Counted from the stretch's first letter, positions 53,188 through 62,353 are shown. The stretch: 64,000 bases of DNA from Clostridium_AF sediminicola (GCF_050402865.1 NZ_BAABMF010000019.1:1-64000); one strand, 5' to 3'. The notes: generated by a model from the sequence alone, not told the origin. Translations and numbers: made by a program.

Positions 53188-53781
53188 CTATTCACTAATT
53201 TTTAATATACTAATTAATCTCTTGTTTTTAAAAATGCCATACTTAAATAGTGGATATCCAGCACATGTAACCACTACAAACTCTCCAAAAGCAATCCATG
53301 CTGCTGTTTCCAAAAACGGAAGATTAAAGGCAATATATAATTCTGCTCCAATTAAAATAGCATTGAAAATTGATGGCCAAAGTGAAGCAACAAATAAATT
53401 TTTAGATTTATTTATCATATAAACACTAATAAGCGTTGCAAAACTACCAATAATTACATCAACCAAACCAAATGGGCTTGCTATATTAGCAATAACACAT
53501 CCCATAAATAATCCTGGAATATAAAGTTTGTCCACAAACGCTAGTAAAACCAATACCTCTGAAATTCTGAATTGAACTGCTCCATAACTTATAGGTGCCA
53601 CTGTCCAAGTCATAACTGCATAAATAGCTGCTATTATACCTATATAAGCTATCTTCTTAATTTTGAGGCTTGTATTCGTAGAATTTGTTTTTCTACCTAC
53701 CCAAATTAATGAAACAATAAAAATTATTATTGCTGAAATTATACATGCTATTGCTGTTGTTGTATCAATATTGCTAAACAT
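53188..53781 (-). CDS. queT: QueT-family (queuosine precursor) transporter
   Basis: This 197-aa, six-helix S-component-type membrane protein has the QueT-family motif PISYGAVQFRISEVLVLLAF (about 62-81) and GCVIANIASPFGLVDVIIGS (about 94-113). It probably imports queuine or preQ1 with a shared ECF module. No ECF genes for it are nearby. GGAGGAAAAAT precedes the ATG. A preQ1 riboswitch was sought upstream and not convincingly found. Confidence 0.85.
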   Translation of the reverse strand: MFSNIDTTTAIACIISAIIIFIVSLIWVGRKTNSTNTSLKIKKIAYIGIIAAIYAVMTWTVAPISYGAVQFRISEVLVLLAFVDKLYIPGLFMGCVIANIASPFGLVDVIIGSFATLISVYMINKSKNLFVASLWPSIFNAILIGAELYIAFNLPFLETAAWIAFGEFVVVTCAGYPLFKYGIFKNKRLISILKISE

Positions 53782-54146
53782 ATTTTTCCTCCTAGACTTA
53801 TAGGAACATTCCAGAACAATCTCCTGTTTCTTTAAAAACTAGGCTCAAAACTTTTTTTATTTATTCAATTTATCTACACAATTAAAAGTGGCTGAATTAA
53901 AAACAACCACTAAAACTCAAAATAGTTAAGTTTTGGTGCCTTAGTTTTGTTTAGCAGATAAATATGTTCAAGTAATAATTTACACAAATCCTCATTTAAC
54001 TGAAATCTAATATTGGGGAAGTATATAATAAATTGAAGTAATATTTATCTTAAGACAGGAGGCTTTCGAACTGTCCTATTATGTTTTACTTAATTTTATG
54101 AAATTTGCTATTTAAAAATACCATAAAATAATTCATAAATCAATAA
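53782..54146. other. Gap without genes
   Basis: On the minus (queT leader) strand there are two hairpins: AGTGGTTG/CAGCCACT (53887-53911) and AAAACTTAAC...GAGTTTT (53910-53935). A GACAG...CTGTC stem is at about 54054-54077. No supported reading frame or named RNA was recognised. Confidence 0.4.
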
Positions 54147-55319
54147 CTAAAAATTTGAATATTTTTTAATTCTATCTAATATTCTATTCTTTTCATCACC
54201 AGTACTTATTGTTGGCTTATAATCATTTCTATTTTTAACTGAAGAGATACTACAAGGGATAATCTTATTTTCATTATCTACTAAGAGTTTTCCATCTTCA
54301 AAATTAAATGTTTGTTGAAATATAAAAGTGTCTTTATCAGAAGGATTTTTATTTCCTCCAAAGCAAAAATTTCCCAAACTATACAATATATTTTTGCCTT
54401 TATATTCTTCAATTCCTTGAATGACATGGGGATGATGCCCTATCACTAAATCAGCACCTGCATCAATAGAATAACGAGCTAAATTCTTTTGTGCTTCATT
54501 TGGGTAATTTTTTCGTTCAACTCCCCAATGAAAGCTAATAATCACAAGTTGTGCTCCATTATCCTTCAGTTCGTTAATGCTATTAAAAATTTTATCTTTC
54601 AAATTCTGCGTATAAGACCATCCTTCATAACCAATCATACCTACCATAACACCATTAACATCTTTTATACTTTTATTTTCATAACCAAAATAATCTATAC
54701 CTGCATTTTTTAGATTTTTAATTGTATCATCATAGCCTTGCTGAAGGTAATCATGTGAATGATTATTAGCAATATTTACTGCTTCTATACTTCCTTCTTT
54801 TATTATATTTGTAAACTCTGGATTACCTTTGAATCTAAATTTTTTGTTTGCACGTGCTGTAGCCTCAGTAAAAGTCGTCTCTAAATTAACTATAGTTAAG
54901 TCATCGTTATCAAATACTTCTTTTACATTTTCAAAAAAGTATCCATAATCTTGCTGTTTTTTATATTCATTCATAAAACTTTGTCCACTTATGTAGTTTA
55001 TATCTGATCCCAATGTACAATCACCTGCTGCTGATATTGTTATTGAAATTTTTTCTGGTTCTTTTTGTGGTTCTTTTTCTGCATCATCTATTTTTGAAGT
55101 CTCCCCATTATCTGAAGTTTCCTTTTCTACATTAGCTTCTTCATTATGACTTTCTGTCTTAGCAGTTACAGGAATTTCATTTTTACTTTTCAAGTATAAT
55201 TTAGTAATCCAATAACAACTGAAAAATGTTAAAATAATTAATAATAATAAAATAAAAATCCTTCTTTTTTGCTTTTTTTTCTTTAGTCTTTCTTCTTTTC
55301 TCTTTTTAATTTTTTCCAT
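54147..55319 (-). CDS. CapA-type metallophosphatase-fold membrane protein
   Basis: A very basic N-terminus (1-24) is followed by one membrane anchor (about 25-43), an acidic linker (about 55-90) and a CapA/PgsA calcineurin-like domain: AAGDCTLGSD, NLETTFT, ANNHSHDY, SFHWGVE, GHHPHVIQGIE and YSLGNFCFGG. The domain faces outside. The family is named for poly-gamma-glutamate synthesis, but no capBC genes are present, so a role in another surface polymer is possible. Confidence 0.85.
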   Translation of the reverse strand: MEKIKKRKEERLKKKKQKRRIFILLLLIILTFFSCYWITKLYLKSKNEIPVTAKTESHNEEANVEKETSDNGETSKIDDAEKEPQKEPEKISITISAAGDCTLGSDINYISGQSFMNEYKKQQDYGYFFENVKEVFDNDDLTIVNLETTFTEATARANKKFRFKGNPEFTNIIKEGSIEAVNIANNHSHDYLQQGYDDTIKNLKNAGIDYFGYENKSIKDVNGVMVGMIGYEGWSYTQNLKDKIFNSINELKDNGAQLVIISFHWGVERKNYPNEAQKNLARYSIDAGADLVIGHHPHVIQGIEEYKGKNILYSLGNFCFGGNKNPSDKDTFIFQQTFNFEDGKLLVDNENKIIPCSISSVKNRNDYKPTISTGDEKNRILDRIKKYSNF

Positions 55320-55461
55320 TTATTTCACCTTTATCATAAATTTATATAAGTTCATATAATTAAGATTAATATAATTGCCAATACTTTTCAAGCTATTTTT
55401 CCTCATTTAAATAATTTCATACAAAAATAGTTTTCACTAAAAAATATTTATAAAATAAAAA

Positions 55462-55494
55462 AAGGTTACAATCAATAGTTTAGATAATAACCTT
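55462..55494 (-). terminator. Terminator of the LURP-one-like gene
   Basis: AAGGTTA (55488-55494, complement) and TAACCTT pair, followed on the minus strand by eight T. Nothing else is seen in the 55320-55535 gap. Confidence 0.7.
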
Positions 55495-55535
55495 AATAAT
55501 TTTCTATTCATTTTACCATGAGTTATAAAATTCAC

Positions 55536-56006
55536 TTAAACACATTCATCTACCACTATTGCAATAGCTAATATCAATGCTTGATTTTCCACTTCTAGTA
55601 TGTCAATTGCATACTCATCTATTTGAGCTAATGGTTTTCTAAATGATTTAGCTATTCTTAATCCATTTTTTCTTATTATATAATTGTTATGTTCAAGATT
55701 TCCTTTATGTTCAATAACATCATATTCGTCTCCATACATACTTCTAAAAAGAATCTGCTTATTAACATAATCCTTCATATTTACCTTAAGTATCATTCTA
55801 CCATAAAGGCAAATCTTAAATTCTTTAGCCTTTTCTAATTCACTTGCAACTATTTTGATTATTTCTTCAAAGTGAATATTAGAAATATGCAATTCCTTTT
55901 GTCCATTACTACTTACTAATTTAGTATTATATTTAGAAATTCCATCACATTTTATTTTAAATTCACTTTCTAAATCAAATAATTTTTTTTTCATTAAATA
56001 TTGCAT
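55536..56006 (-). CDS. LURP-one-related (YxjI-like) protein
   Basis: The 156-aa protein opens with MQYLMKKKLFDLESEFKI and ends RIAKSFRKPLAQIDEYAIDILEVENQALILAIAIVVDECV-type sequence, the layout of the Tubby-like LURP-one (DUF567) fold: repeated beta strands and a hydrophobic C-terminal helix. AGAGAGGTG precedes the ATG. The central part is divergent. Bacterial members have no established function; membrane or lipid association is suggested. Confidence 0.62.
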   Translation of the reverse strand: MQYLMKKKLFDLESEFKIKCDGISKYNTKLVSSNGQKELHISNIHFEEIIKIVASELEKAKEFKICLYGRMILKVNMKDYVNKQILFRSMYGDEYDVIEHKGNLEHNNYIIRKNGLRIAKSFRKPLAQIDEYAIDILEVENQALILAIAIVVDECV

Positions 56007-56141
56007 GATACACCTCTCTTTTTTAATATCACCAAAGAAATGGAAATATTATATCAAGTTTTTAGTTCACGATTATTGTAACATTTAAATGAATTACTTT
56101 TCAATATTAATTCAAATAGAATATTTATAAATCTACCATTT

Positions 56142-57011
56142 CTAAAAAGGGTTCACATGAACCATACAATGTTTTACAGTATCTATATTATTTTCTATAC
56201 CAACATGTACTGTTTCTGCAATATTATGAGCATCACAAAATGTTGTATTCTTATTTACTGAAATTTCTACATCTACATATAATTTATTTCCATGTTTCCT
56301 AGTCTTTAAATCATCAATTTTAATAACTCCTTCAACATTAGTTATATAATTTACAATTAAATCTATAGCTTCATCATCCGCTGAACAATCCATCAATTCA
56401 TTTGCTGAATTTAAAAAAAGTTTAGATGCAATCTTAATAATAATTATAGAAATTATTATTGATACGATAGGATCAAAAATTGGATGACCATACCTTGCAA
56501 TGAATGCCCCTAACAAAACTCCAATTGATGAAAATGCATCAGCTCTATGATGCCAAGCATCCGCTACTAAAGCTGAACTACCTATCAGTTTTCCACCTTT
56601 TTTTGTGTATCTATACATCCACTCTTTTATTATAACTGATAAAGCTGCAACAAATAATGTTATTGCTAGCGGGCGGGGATAATTTCCATTATTTATGTTT
56701 AAAATTGAATTATAAAAAATAAATATTGCTGTCACAAATAAAAAAATAGCAAGGATTTTTGTGATTAATGGTTCAATCTTTTCATGCCCATAAGGATGTT
56801 CTTTATCCTCAGGTTTCACAGCATACTTAATTCCTATAACTACTCCAATAGTAGTAAATATATCAGATAATGAATGAAATCCATCTGCTACAACTGCAGC
56901 ACTTTTACCCAAATAACCAATGGTGATTTTTACAAAAGCTAATAATAGATTTAGAACAATTGTAGTTTTACCAATTTTATTACTTATACTAAGTTTATCA
57001 ATTTCTGTCAT
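56142..57011 (-). CDS. Cation diffusion facilitator (divalent metal efflux)
   Basis: This 289-aa protein has six helices and a cytoplasmic C-terminal domain. The transport-site residues lie in DGFHSLSD (helix 2, about 42-49) and DAWHHRADA (helix 5, about 151-159). The C-terminal domain has AHNIAETV and HCMVHVNPF. It exports Zn2+, Fe2+ or Mn2+. GAGGTG precedes the start. It is divergent from the CBS gene at 57221. Confidence 0.92.
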   Translation of the reverse strand: MTEIDKLSISNKIGKTTIVLNLLLAFVKITIGYLGKSAAVVADGFHSLSDIFTTIGVVIGIKYAVKPEDKEHPYGHEKIEPLITKILAIFLFVTAIFIFYNSILNINNGNYPRPLAITLFVAALSVIIKEWMYRYTKKGGKLIGSSALVADAWHHRADAFSSIGVLLGAFIARYGHPIFDPIVSIIISIIIIKIASKLFLNSANELMDCSADDEAIDLIVNYITNVEGVIKIDDLKTRKHGNKLYVDVEISVNKNTTFCDAHNIAETVHVGIENNIDTVKHCMVHVNPF

Positions 57012-57220
57012 TTAATCACCTCGAAACACTTCATTATTTTAGTATATGAAACATCAAGTAATATTGACCAAGTTTTTGTATGATAACCTCAGTGTTAATA
57101 AAAATTCAATAATATTTAATATAAAATTAATTTTTGTTAAAGAAATTCCGTCAAAAAAATGTTATAATTATAGTACGGGGATTGTTCAGCTTTCAATAAA
57201 TTTAAAGGATGGGTGAATAA

Positions 57221-57661
57221 ATGAATATTGCATTTTTTTTAACTCCAAAAAGCGAGGTAGTATATGAAAAGCATACAGCTACTATGAGACAAACATTAGA
57301 AAGAATGGAGTTCCACAGATACACAGCAATTCCTCTAATCGACTCAAAAGGCCATTATATTGGCACTTTAACTGAAGGTGACTTGCTATGGAAAATCAAA
57401 AATTCAGAGAACTTCAATTTTAAAAATGCTGAAAAAATTCTAGTTAAAGATATTCCTAGAAGAATGAAGGTTCAACCTGTAAAAATAAATTCAGATATAG
57501 AAAACTTAATAGAACTTGCTAAATCTCAAAATTTTGTTCCTGTTGTAGATGACAATAATATTTTTATAGGAATCATTAAACGAAGTGACATTATAAATCA
57601 TTGTTACAATATGATTTATAATAAACAAAATTATAAAAATCTATTTGTAACAGCCAATTAG
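57221..57661 (+). CDS. CBS-domain pair protein
   Basis: The 146-aa protein consists of two CBS motifs (about 10-60 and 75-140): RYTAIPLIDSKGHYIGTLTEGDLLW and NFVPVVDDNNIFIGIIKRSDII. Such stand-alone pairs sense adenosine nucleotides. An extended -10 (TGTTATAAT, 57160-57168) and an AAAGGATGGG ribosome site precede it. No catalytic domain; role unknown. Confidence 0.88.
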   Translation: MNIAFFLTPKSEVVYEKHTATMRQTLERMEFHRYTAIPLIDSKGHYIGTLTEGDLLWKIKNSENFNFKNAEKILVKDIPRRMKVQPVKINSDIENLIELAKSQNFVPVVDDNNIFIGIIKRSDIINHCYNMIYNKQNYKNLFVTAN

Positions 57662-57668
57662 CAAAAAG

Positions 57669-57694
57669 AATCCTTACTGCTTTCAGTAGGGATT
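57669..57694 (+). terminator. Terminator of the CBS gene
   Basis: AATCCTTACTG pairs with CAGTAGGGATT (one G-U pair) around CTTT and is followed by six further T. Confidence 0.9.
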
Positions 57695-57781
57695 TTTTTT
57701 AGAATAAAATTTAATCCTCTGACAAAAACTAAACCTGATTTAAATAAATATATTATTTATGATAAAGAAAGGTGGAAAATT

Positions 57782-58021
57782 ATGATTACAGCTGAAGTAG
57801 CAGTTTATCCTTTAAAAACATCAGAGGCATCAGAAGTTATTAGAGATTCTATCAAGACCTTAACAAACAAAAATATTGAATATTCAGTATCTCCTCTAAA
57901 CACAGAAATATGTGGAACAGAAAAAGAAGTTTTTCAGTGTTTAGAACAAATGTATAATACTGCTGAAAAATCTGGTGGAGAAATTAATATGGTAGTAACA
58001 ATTTCAAACTCTACTAAATAA
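57782..58021 (+). CDS. MTH1187/YkoF-type thiamine-binding domain protein
   Basis: The 79-aa protein matches the PF01910-type ferredoxin-like fold: MITAEVAVYPLKTSE, IEYSVSPLNTEICGT and EINMVVTISN. Members bind thiamine or related ligands as tetramers. GAAAGGTGG precedes the ATG. It is a single gene with no thiamine genes nearby. It lies just before a candidate small RNA. Confidence 0.8.
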   Translation: MITAEVAVYPLKTSEASEVIRDSIKTLTNKNIEYSVSPLNTEICGTEKEVFQCLEQMYNTAEKSGGEINMVVTISNSTK

Positions 58022-58061
58022 TTATTTTCGTTATATTTTTAACACTTTTAAAATATTTTTA

Positions 58062-58090
58062 TTGAACTTTTTTCTAAAATTGCTTATAAT
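58062..58090 (+). promoter_or_regulatory. Near-consensus promoter with no downstream gene
   Basis: TTGAAC (58062-58067), 17 bases and TATAAT (58085-58090). The predicted start near 58097 coincides with the first base of a 14-bp stem. Confidence 0.78.
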
Positions 58091-58096
58091 ATAATT

Positions 58097-58312
58097 GTTA
58101 TTGAAGTAATTTACTATTATTTTATAATATATTGTGCGTTTCTTGTTATATTATTATCAAACAATATATCACCCCTTGGTATATTACGGTAACTATTTTT
58201 TATAGGAACAATTTATTATTTCAATAACTAAGCACCTATTAATGAACGTTAAAAAATAACAACATTTTAATTCCTACAACTTATTTTTGAAGGGTATATA
58301 CCCTTCTCTTTT
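58097..58312 (+). ncRNA. Candidate structured small RNA 1
   Basis: The region has a promoter, a terminator and no supported reading frame. 58097-58110 (GTTATTGAAGTAAT) pairs without interruption with 58215-58228 (one G-U). Inside, ATATATTGT (58127-58135) pairs with ACAATATAT (58161-58169). CTAT-ATAG and TTAC-GTAA hairpins follow. A long closing stem that begins at the 5' end resembles rod-like RNAs such as 6S RNA, but no named family was recognised. Confidence 0.62.
58289..58306. terminator. Palindromic terminator
   Basis: GAAGGGTATATACCCTTC is a perfect palindrome followed on + by TCTTTTTT. It can end small RNA 1 and, on the minus strand, the lipoprotein gene. Confidence 0.8.
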
Positions 58313-59536
58313 TTATTTATTAATATGTTCTTCTATTGTTTTAGTCCATTCTTTAACATAATTACCCGTTGCCCATTGATTCATAATTATTTTTTCTTTC
58401 AAATCAATAGTTATTTCATAATTAGGCGAATTCAAATCATAGTCTTCCCCGCTGAAAATCAACATTTTTTTATCTGTTAATATTACCAACATATTGCCTG
58501 AAGGAGATGATACAGCATCTCTAACGCTAGGATAATATGACTTTATGTTACCCCAAGATAGAGATAACTTTTCATGATTTTTTATACTTTCAGGTAAATT
58601 AACTTCTATGTTCAAATATTTTTTTTCTATTCTATGCATACTTCCATTTCCATAATGCTTACTCTCCGTAATCAATGGCATTTGAGTAACTAATGTACCG
58701 TTCTCCCTTCTAACAGCAATATATCTATCATCTACCAATTGCTTTTCTTCATAATATAATTCCCCATTTTCCACTTTTTCTTCTATTAAAACTTTTGATT
58801 TTTCTTCTTTTAATTTATTAATTTTATCTTGGGGTATTTCGTCAATAATATCTGTAAACTTAACTTCTTTTTTTGTATCATTTAATTCGAAAAAATTTAT
58901 ATAATAATCTTGATTTTTATAAGTTCCCCCACCAGTTATGAAATTATCACCTTTTATGCAAATATATTTATTACCTATATACAAAATTTCTTCATTCAAT
59001 AAATTTATAGGCCATTCTTCTTTTTCAGCTTTATTCTTTAATTCTTCTTTACTTAATTCAGTATTAGTGTCTTGTCCCAATTTCCTTACCACAATTTTAT
59101 TGAAATTAAAATAATATTCATAATCTAAGTAATCCAAAAAGTCTTTTTTTTCTCGAACCCATTCATTCAACTTTTCATACTTACATTTATGTTTAGAAAC
59201 GCTATAAAATTCATCTCCACAAGGAGCTATAATTTCATCATTAATTAAGTTCACTTTAATCTCACCGTCTGATTGATAAATCCAAAGAGTTCTGTACTTA
59301 TTTGAAGAAGAAAACATATCAGATTCTGATTCACGTGAAATTCCTAAAAGCAAGCCAGATTTTTGGCCATTATTCTTTACTATCTTTCCATCATCTTTGT
59401 TCTCATTGCTAAATGATTCAATATCTATAGGTTTCTCATTACTTATAACTTCTTTTGATGGAACTGTTTTATCTAAACACGAAGGTAGTAAAAAAATTAA
59501 GATTAATATACAAAAAACTCTTTTTAATAAATGCAT
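58313..59536 (-). CDS. Hypothetical lipoprotein, 407 aa
   Basis: The signal peptide MHLLKRVFCILILIFLLPSC ends in a lipobox. The mature part is Lys/Glu-rich with beta-strand character, and contains VWIYQSDGEIKV-like and SSPSGNMLVILTDKKMLIFSG segments reminiscent of beta-propeller repeats. The frame opens at 59590, but AAAGGAG just before 59536 marks the start. No family recognised. Surface-anchored. Confidence 0.78.
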   Translation of the reverse strand: MHLLKRVFCILILIFLLPSCLDKTVPSKEVISNEKPIDIESFSNENKDDGKIVKNNGQKSGLLLGISRESESDMFSSSNKYRTLWIYQSDGEIKVNLINDEIIAPCGDEFYSVSKHKCKYEKLNEWVREKKDFLDYLDYEYYFNFNKIVVRKLGQDTNTELSKEELKNKAEKEEWPINLLNEEILYIGNKYICIKGDNFITGGGTYKNQDYYINFFELNDTKKEVKFTDIIDEIPQDKINKLKEEKSKVLIEEKVENGELYYEEKQLVDDRYIAVRRENGTLVTQMPLITESKHYGNGSMHRIEKKYLNIEVNLPESIKNHEKLSLSWGNIKSYYPSVRDAVSSPSGNMLVILTDKKMLIFSGEDYDLNSPNYEITIDLKEKIIMNQWATGNYVKEWTKTIEEHINK

Positions 59537-59708
59537 TATATTTAACTCCTTTGCGCTTAATTTCTGATTATAAGTATACACCATAACCAAAAACTAAAAA
59601 TTACTTTTTGGTTACAAAATATTAATATATTAAAAATAATTTAATTATTTTACTTTGAATCAATATTTTAAATTTTCTAAATTTTAAACGTTTTCTTTTA
59701 AAAAATCC

Positions 59709-59908
59709 TTTACAATTTTATTTTTTTCCATTATAATGTATTTATAGTTAAGTAAACGTAAACATTAATTAACTAAGCCCTTAGCATAATATTTATAAAT
59801 CCACTTTAATGAGTTTCTATAACTCATGTTCCCCGAACTTTAATATTTTTTAAACTCCTTACTAGTTTTAAAATAATACCAGTTTCCCGGCTGGTATTAT
59901 TTATTTTT
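59709..59908 (+). ncRNA. Candidate small RNA 2 with promoter, C-rich loops and terminator
   Basis: TTTACA (59709-59714), 17 bases and TATAAT (59732-59737) predict a start near 59744. The transcript begins with a stem TAGTTAA (59745-59751)/TTAACTA (59769-59775). A second stem, ATGAGTT/AACTCAT, is at 59809-59827. It has an unpaired CTCCTT (59855-59860), which complements the ribosome-site sequence AAGGAG. It ends at a terminator, AATAATACCAG/CTGGTATTATT (59872-59901), whose loop contains TTTCCC. No reading frame is supported. Confidence 0.62.
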
Positions 59909-60017
59909 TGCAAGAAAGTCATCATTAACAACCATCTTAAAACTGACGACTAATTTGCTTGAATTAAATCTTCTAAGTTTGGATAAAATAAAATTATAAT
60001 TGTGAGGAGGTGTTGTT

Positions 60018-60251
60018 ATGGAAAGAGAAGATTTGTTATTTAGATTCGAAAATTTAAAAGAAATTCATGTTGGAGATTTACCCTCAGCCAAAAAAGGAAT
60101 AATTGATAGTCTACTTGGTGAAGATAAACATAAAGATACTGTCCCTGATAAACAACTAAACTCTTATATAAAAGGACATCAAATTGGAACCTACATTGAA
60201 AATGCATTAAAAGCTGATCAAAGTTACAACATTAATCAAAAAAGAACATAA
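60018..60251 (+). CDS. Small hypothetical protein, 77 aa
   Basis: A strong GGAGGTG site precedes the ATG and a terminator follows the stop, so expression is likely. The product is soluble, mixed-charge and probably helical, with EIHVGDLPSAKKGIIDSLLG in the first half. No cysteine, signal or known domain. It converges on the CBS-ACT gene. Confidence 0.72.
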   Translation: MEREDLLFRFENLKEIHVGDLPSAKKGIIDSLLGEDKHKDTVPDKQLNSYIKGHQIGTYIENALKADQSYNINQKRT

Positions 60252-60272
60252 AAGCAGCTAATAGCTGCTTTT
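60250..60272. terminator. Shared convergent terminator
   Basis: AAAAGCAGC pairs with GCTGCTTTT around TAATA, between two converging genes. Confidence 0.88.
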
Positions 60273-60273
60273 A

Positions 60274-60918
60274 TTAATGTTTTAAAACGCTTAGAACTTT
60301 ATATCCTTCTTCGTTTAATTTGTTAACTAGTTCATCAATTTCATAACCTTTTATTCTAAAAATCACTTCATATAAATTATTTTCTAATTCATAAGTACTT
60401 ATACTGTTTATATCCATTCCTAATTCTTTAATAATTCCTGTTATTGTATGTAAAGCTCCTGGATGGTCATCTGCCTCAACAGAAATTCTAGTACCTTCTT
60501 TATCGAATCCCATTAATCTAATAAATGCATTTGTAATATCTGTTCTAGTTATCATACCAACTAATTTTTTATCGTCATCTAGTATTGGTAAAGATCCAAT
60601 ATCATTGTCACGCAAAATTTTTGCTGCCTCTTCTAATAATATTTCTTGAGAAGCTGTTACAACTTCTTTTTGCATAACATCACCTGATAAAGTCTTCTGT
60701 AAAAGATAATTCATTTCTGATATACTCAAACTAGTAGCTTTAGAAGGTGTCACATCTCTAAGAATTCTCTCTGTTATTAATCCCACAACTTTACAATTTT
60801 CATCTATTACTGGTATTTGCGAATATCCAGACTCTGTAAAAATGTTTAAAGTCTTAAGTATCGGTGTATTAGTTGTTACAGTTAATACATTTTTGCTCAT
60901 TTCATTTTTTACATACAT
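60274..60918 (-). CDS. AcuB-like CBS-ACT protein
   Basis: Two CBS motifs (about 5-55 and 75-135; SGYSQIPVIDENCKVVGLITE and DIGSLPILDDDKKLVGMITRTDI) are followed by a C-terminal ACT-type domain (about 140-214; ISVEADDHPGALHTITGIIKELG). The frame opens at 60957, but GGAGATG before the ATG at 60918 is the ribosome site (214 aa). It probably senses adenylates and a small ligand. Function unknown. Confidence 0.85.
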   Translation of the reverse strand: MYVKNEMSKNVLTVTTNTPILKTLNIFTESGYSQIPVIDENCKVVGLITERILRDVTPSKATSLSISEMNYLLQKTLSGDVMQKEVVTASQEILLEEAAKILRDNDIGSLPILDDDKKLVGMITRTDITNAFIRLMGFDKEGTRISVEADDHPGALHTITGIIKELGMDINSISTYELENNLYEVIFRIKGYEIDELVNKLNEEGYKVLSVLKH

Positions 60919-61022
60919 AGTATCATCTCCAATTAATATAAAATTTTTATAGTACAATTTAATTTATTGATTTTTATCTGTATTAATTTTCTTGTAATAC
61001 TAATTTTATGATTTGTACTTAT

Positions 61023-61052
61023 ATTATATCAAATAACAAATATAAATTTCAA
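61023..61052 (-). promoter_or_regulatory. Promoter of the CBS-ACT gene
   Basis: TTGAAA (61047-61052), 18 bases and TATAAT (61023-61028). Confidence 0.72.
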
Positions 61053-61070
61053 ACTTTTTATATACAAAAA

Positions 61071-61107
61071 AACTTTGTTACTACTCAATCTCTGTAGTAA
61101 CAAAGTT
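61071..61107 (-). terminator. Terminator of alanine dehydrogenase
   Basis: AACTTTGTTACTAC (61071-61084) pairs perfectly with GTAGTAACAAAGTT (61094-61107). On the minus strand it is followed by TTTTTTTG. Confidence 0.9.
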
Positions 61108-61117
61108 AATAAATTTA

Positions 61118-62224
61118 TTATAAATATTTTATAAACTCTAAATTATGAGCTTTAGCTACAGCCTCATAAGCAACCTTTCCATCAATTACATTTAGACCTT
61201 TAGCCAATGCTTCATCTTCCCTTAAAGCCTTTTCATATCCTTTATTAGCTATATCTAAAGCATATGGCAGCGTTACATTCGTTAAAGCAAATGTTGAAGT
61301 TCTAGCTACTGCCCCCGGCATATTAGCAACTGCATAATGTAGAACTCCATGGTTTACATAAGTCGGGTTATCATGTGTTGTAATCCTATCAATTGTTTCA
61401 ATTGATCCACCTTGATCTATAGCCACATCAACTATAACTGCTCCTTCTTTCATAGTATTAACCATTTCTTCAGTAACAAGTCTTGGAGCTTTAGCTCCCG
61501 TAACTAAAACAGCCCCTATTAATAAATCAGCTTTTTGAACTAATTCAGCAATATTATAGCTATTTGACATGATAGTTGAAACTCTTCCGGAGAACAAATC
61601 ATCTAAATAAGCAAGTCGTTTAGCGCTTTTATCTAACACAGTAACTTTAGCACCCATGCCAATGGCCATTTTTGCTGCATTTGTACCAACTATTCCTCCA
61701 CCAATTATAACAACTTCAGCTGGTGAAACTCCTGGTACACCTCCTAATAGTATACCTCTTCCCCCTTCATGTTTTTCTAAAAAATGAGCACCTACTTGCA
61801 CTGACATTCTACCCGCAACTTCACTCATTGGTATAAGCAATGGTAAAGATCTATCTTCTAACTCAATTGTTTCATAAGCAATACCAACTACCTTCTTATC
61901 TAGTAATGCTTTAGTCAATTCATATGCTGGTGCTAAATGCAAATAAGTAAATAAAATTTGTCCTTCTTTAAAATATTCATATTCTTCTTTCAATGGCTCT
62001 TTAACTTTCATAATCATATCAGATCTATCAAATACTTCCTTTGCAGTCGGAACTATTTCCGCTCCTGCTTGTACGAATTCTTGATCAAGTATCCCACTTC
62101 CAATACCAGCACTTTGTTGAATCAAAACTTTATGCCCTGCGGATACAAATCCTTCTACCCCTGCAGGAGTTATAGCTACTCTATTTTCGTTATTTTTGAT
62201 TTCCTTTGGAATACCAACTATCAT
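61118..62224 (-). CDS. ald: Alanine dehydrogenase
   Basis: This enzyme interconverts L-alanine and pyruvate plus ammonia with NAD. The 368-aa protein opens MIVGIPKEIKNNENRVAITPAG and has the substrate-site KVKEP, the NAD fold VVIIGGGIVGTNAAKMAIGMGA (here about 168-188), DVAIDQGGSIET and NMPGAVARTST. AAGGAGG precedes the ATG. It is a single gene with a consensus promoter containing a palindrome. Confidence 0.96.
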   Translation of the reverse strand: MIVGIPKEIKNNENRVAITPAGVEGFVSAGHKVLIQQSAGIGSGILDQEFVQAGAEIVPTAKEVFDRSDMIMKVKEPLKEEYEYFKEGQILFTYLHLAPAYELTKALLDKKVVGIAYETIELEDRSLPLLIPMSEVAGRMSVQVGAHFLEKHEGGRGILLGGVPGVSPAEVVIIGGGIVGTNAAKMAIGMGAKVTVLDKSAKRLAYLDDLFSGRVSTIMSNSYNIAELVQKADLLIGAVLVTGAKAPRLVTEEMVNTMKEGAVIVDVAIDQGGSIETIDRITTHDNPTYVNHGVLHYAVANMPGAVARTSTFALTNVTLPYALDIANKGYEKALREDEALAKGLNVIDGKVAYEAVAKAHNLEFIKYL

Positions 62225-62324
62225 GATACATCCTCCTTAAATGAAATTTTCATTAATATTTACTTTTCTCTTATACTATTCTTGCATTTTGTATTTTTTT
62301 TGAATAATATCCTTCATGCTTTTG

Positions 62325-62353
62325 ATTATATGATAAAGTTATTATCATGTCAA
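62325..62353 (-). promoter_or_regulatory. Alanine dehydrogenase promoter with spacer palindrome
   Basis: TTGACA (62348-62353), 17 bases and TATAAT (62325-62330) are full consensus. The spacer holds ATGATAA-TAACT-TTATCAT, an inverted repeat placed to let a repressor block polymerase. Confidence 0.8.

Noticed and set aside
53782..53960. preQ1 riboswitch in the queT leader
   Set aside because: An AGGA...TCCT stem and ATAAGTCTAGGAGG tail lie near the start, but the conserved preQ1-I loop and A-rich tail are not matched.
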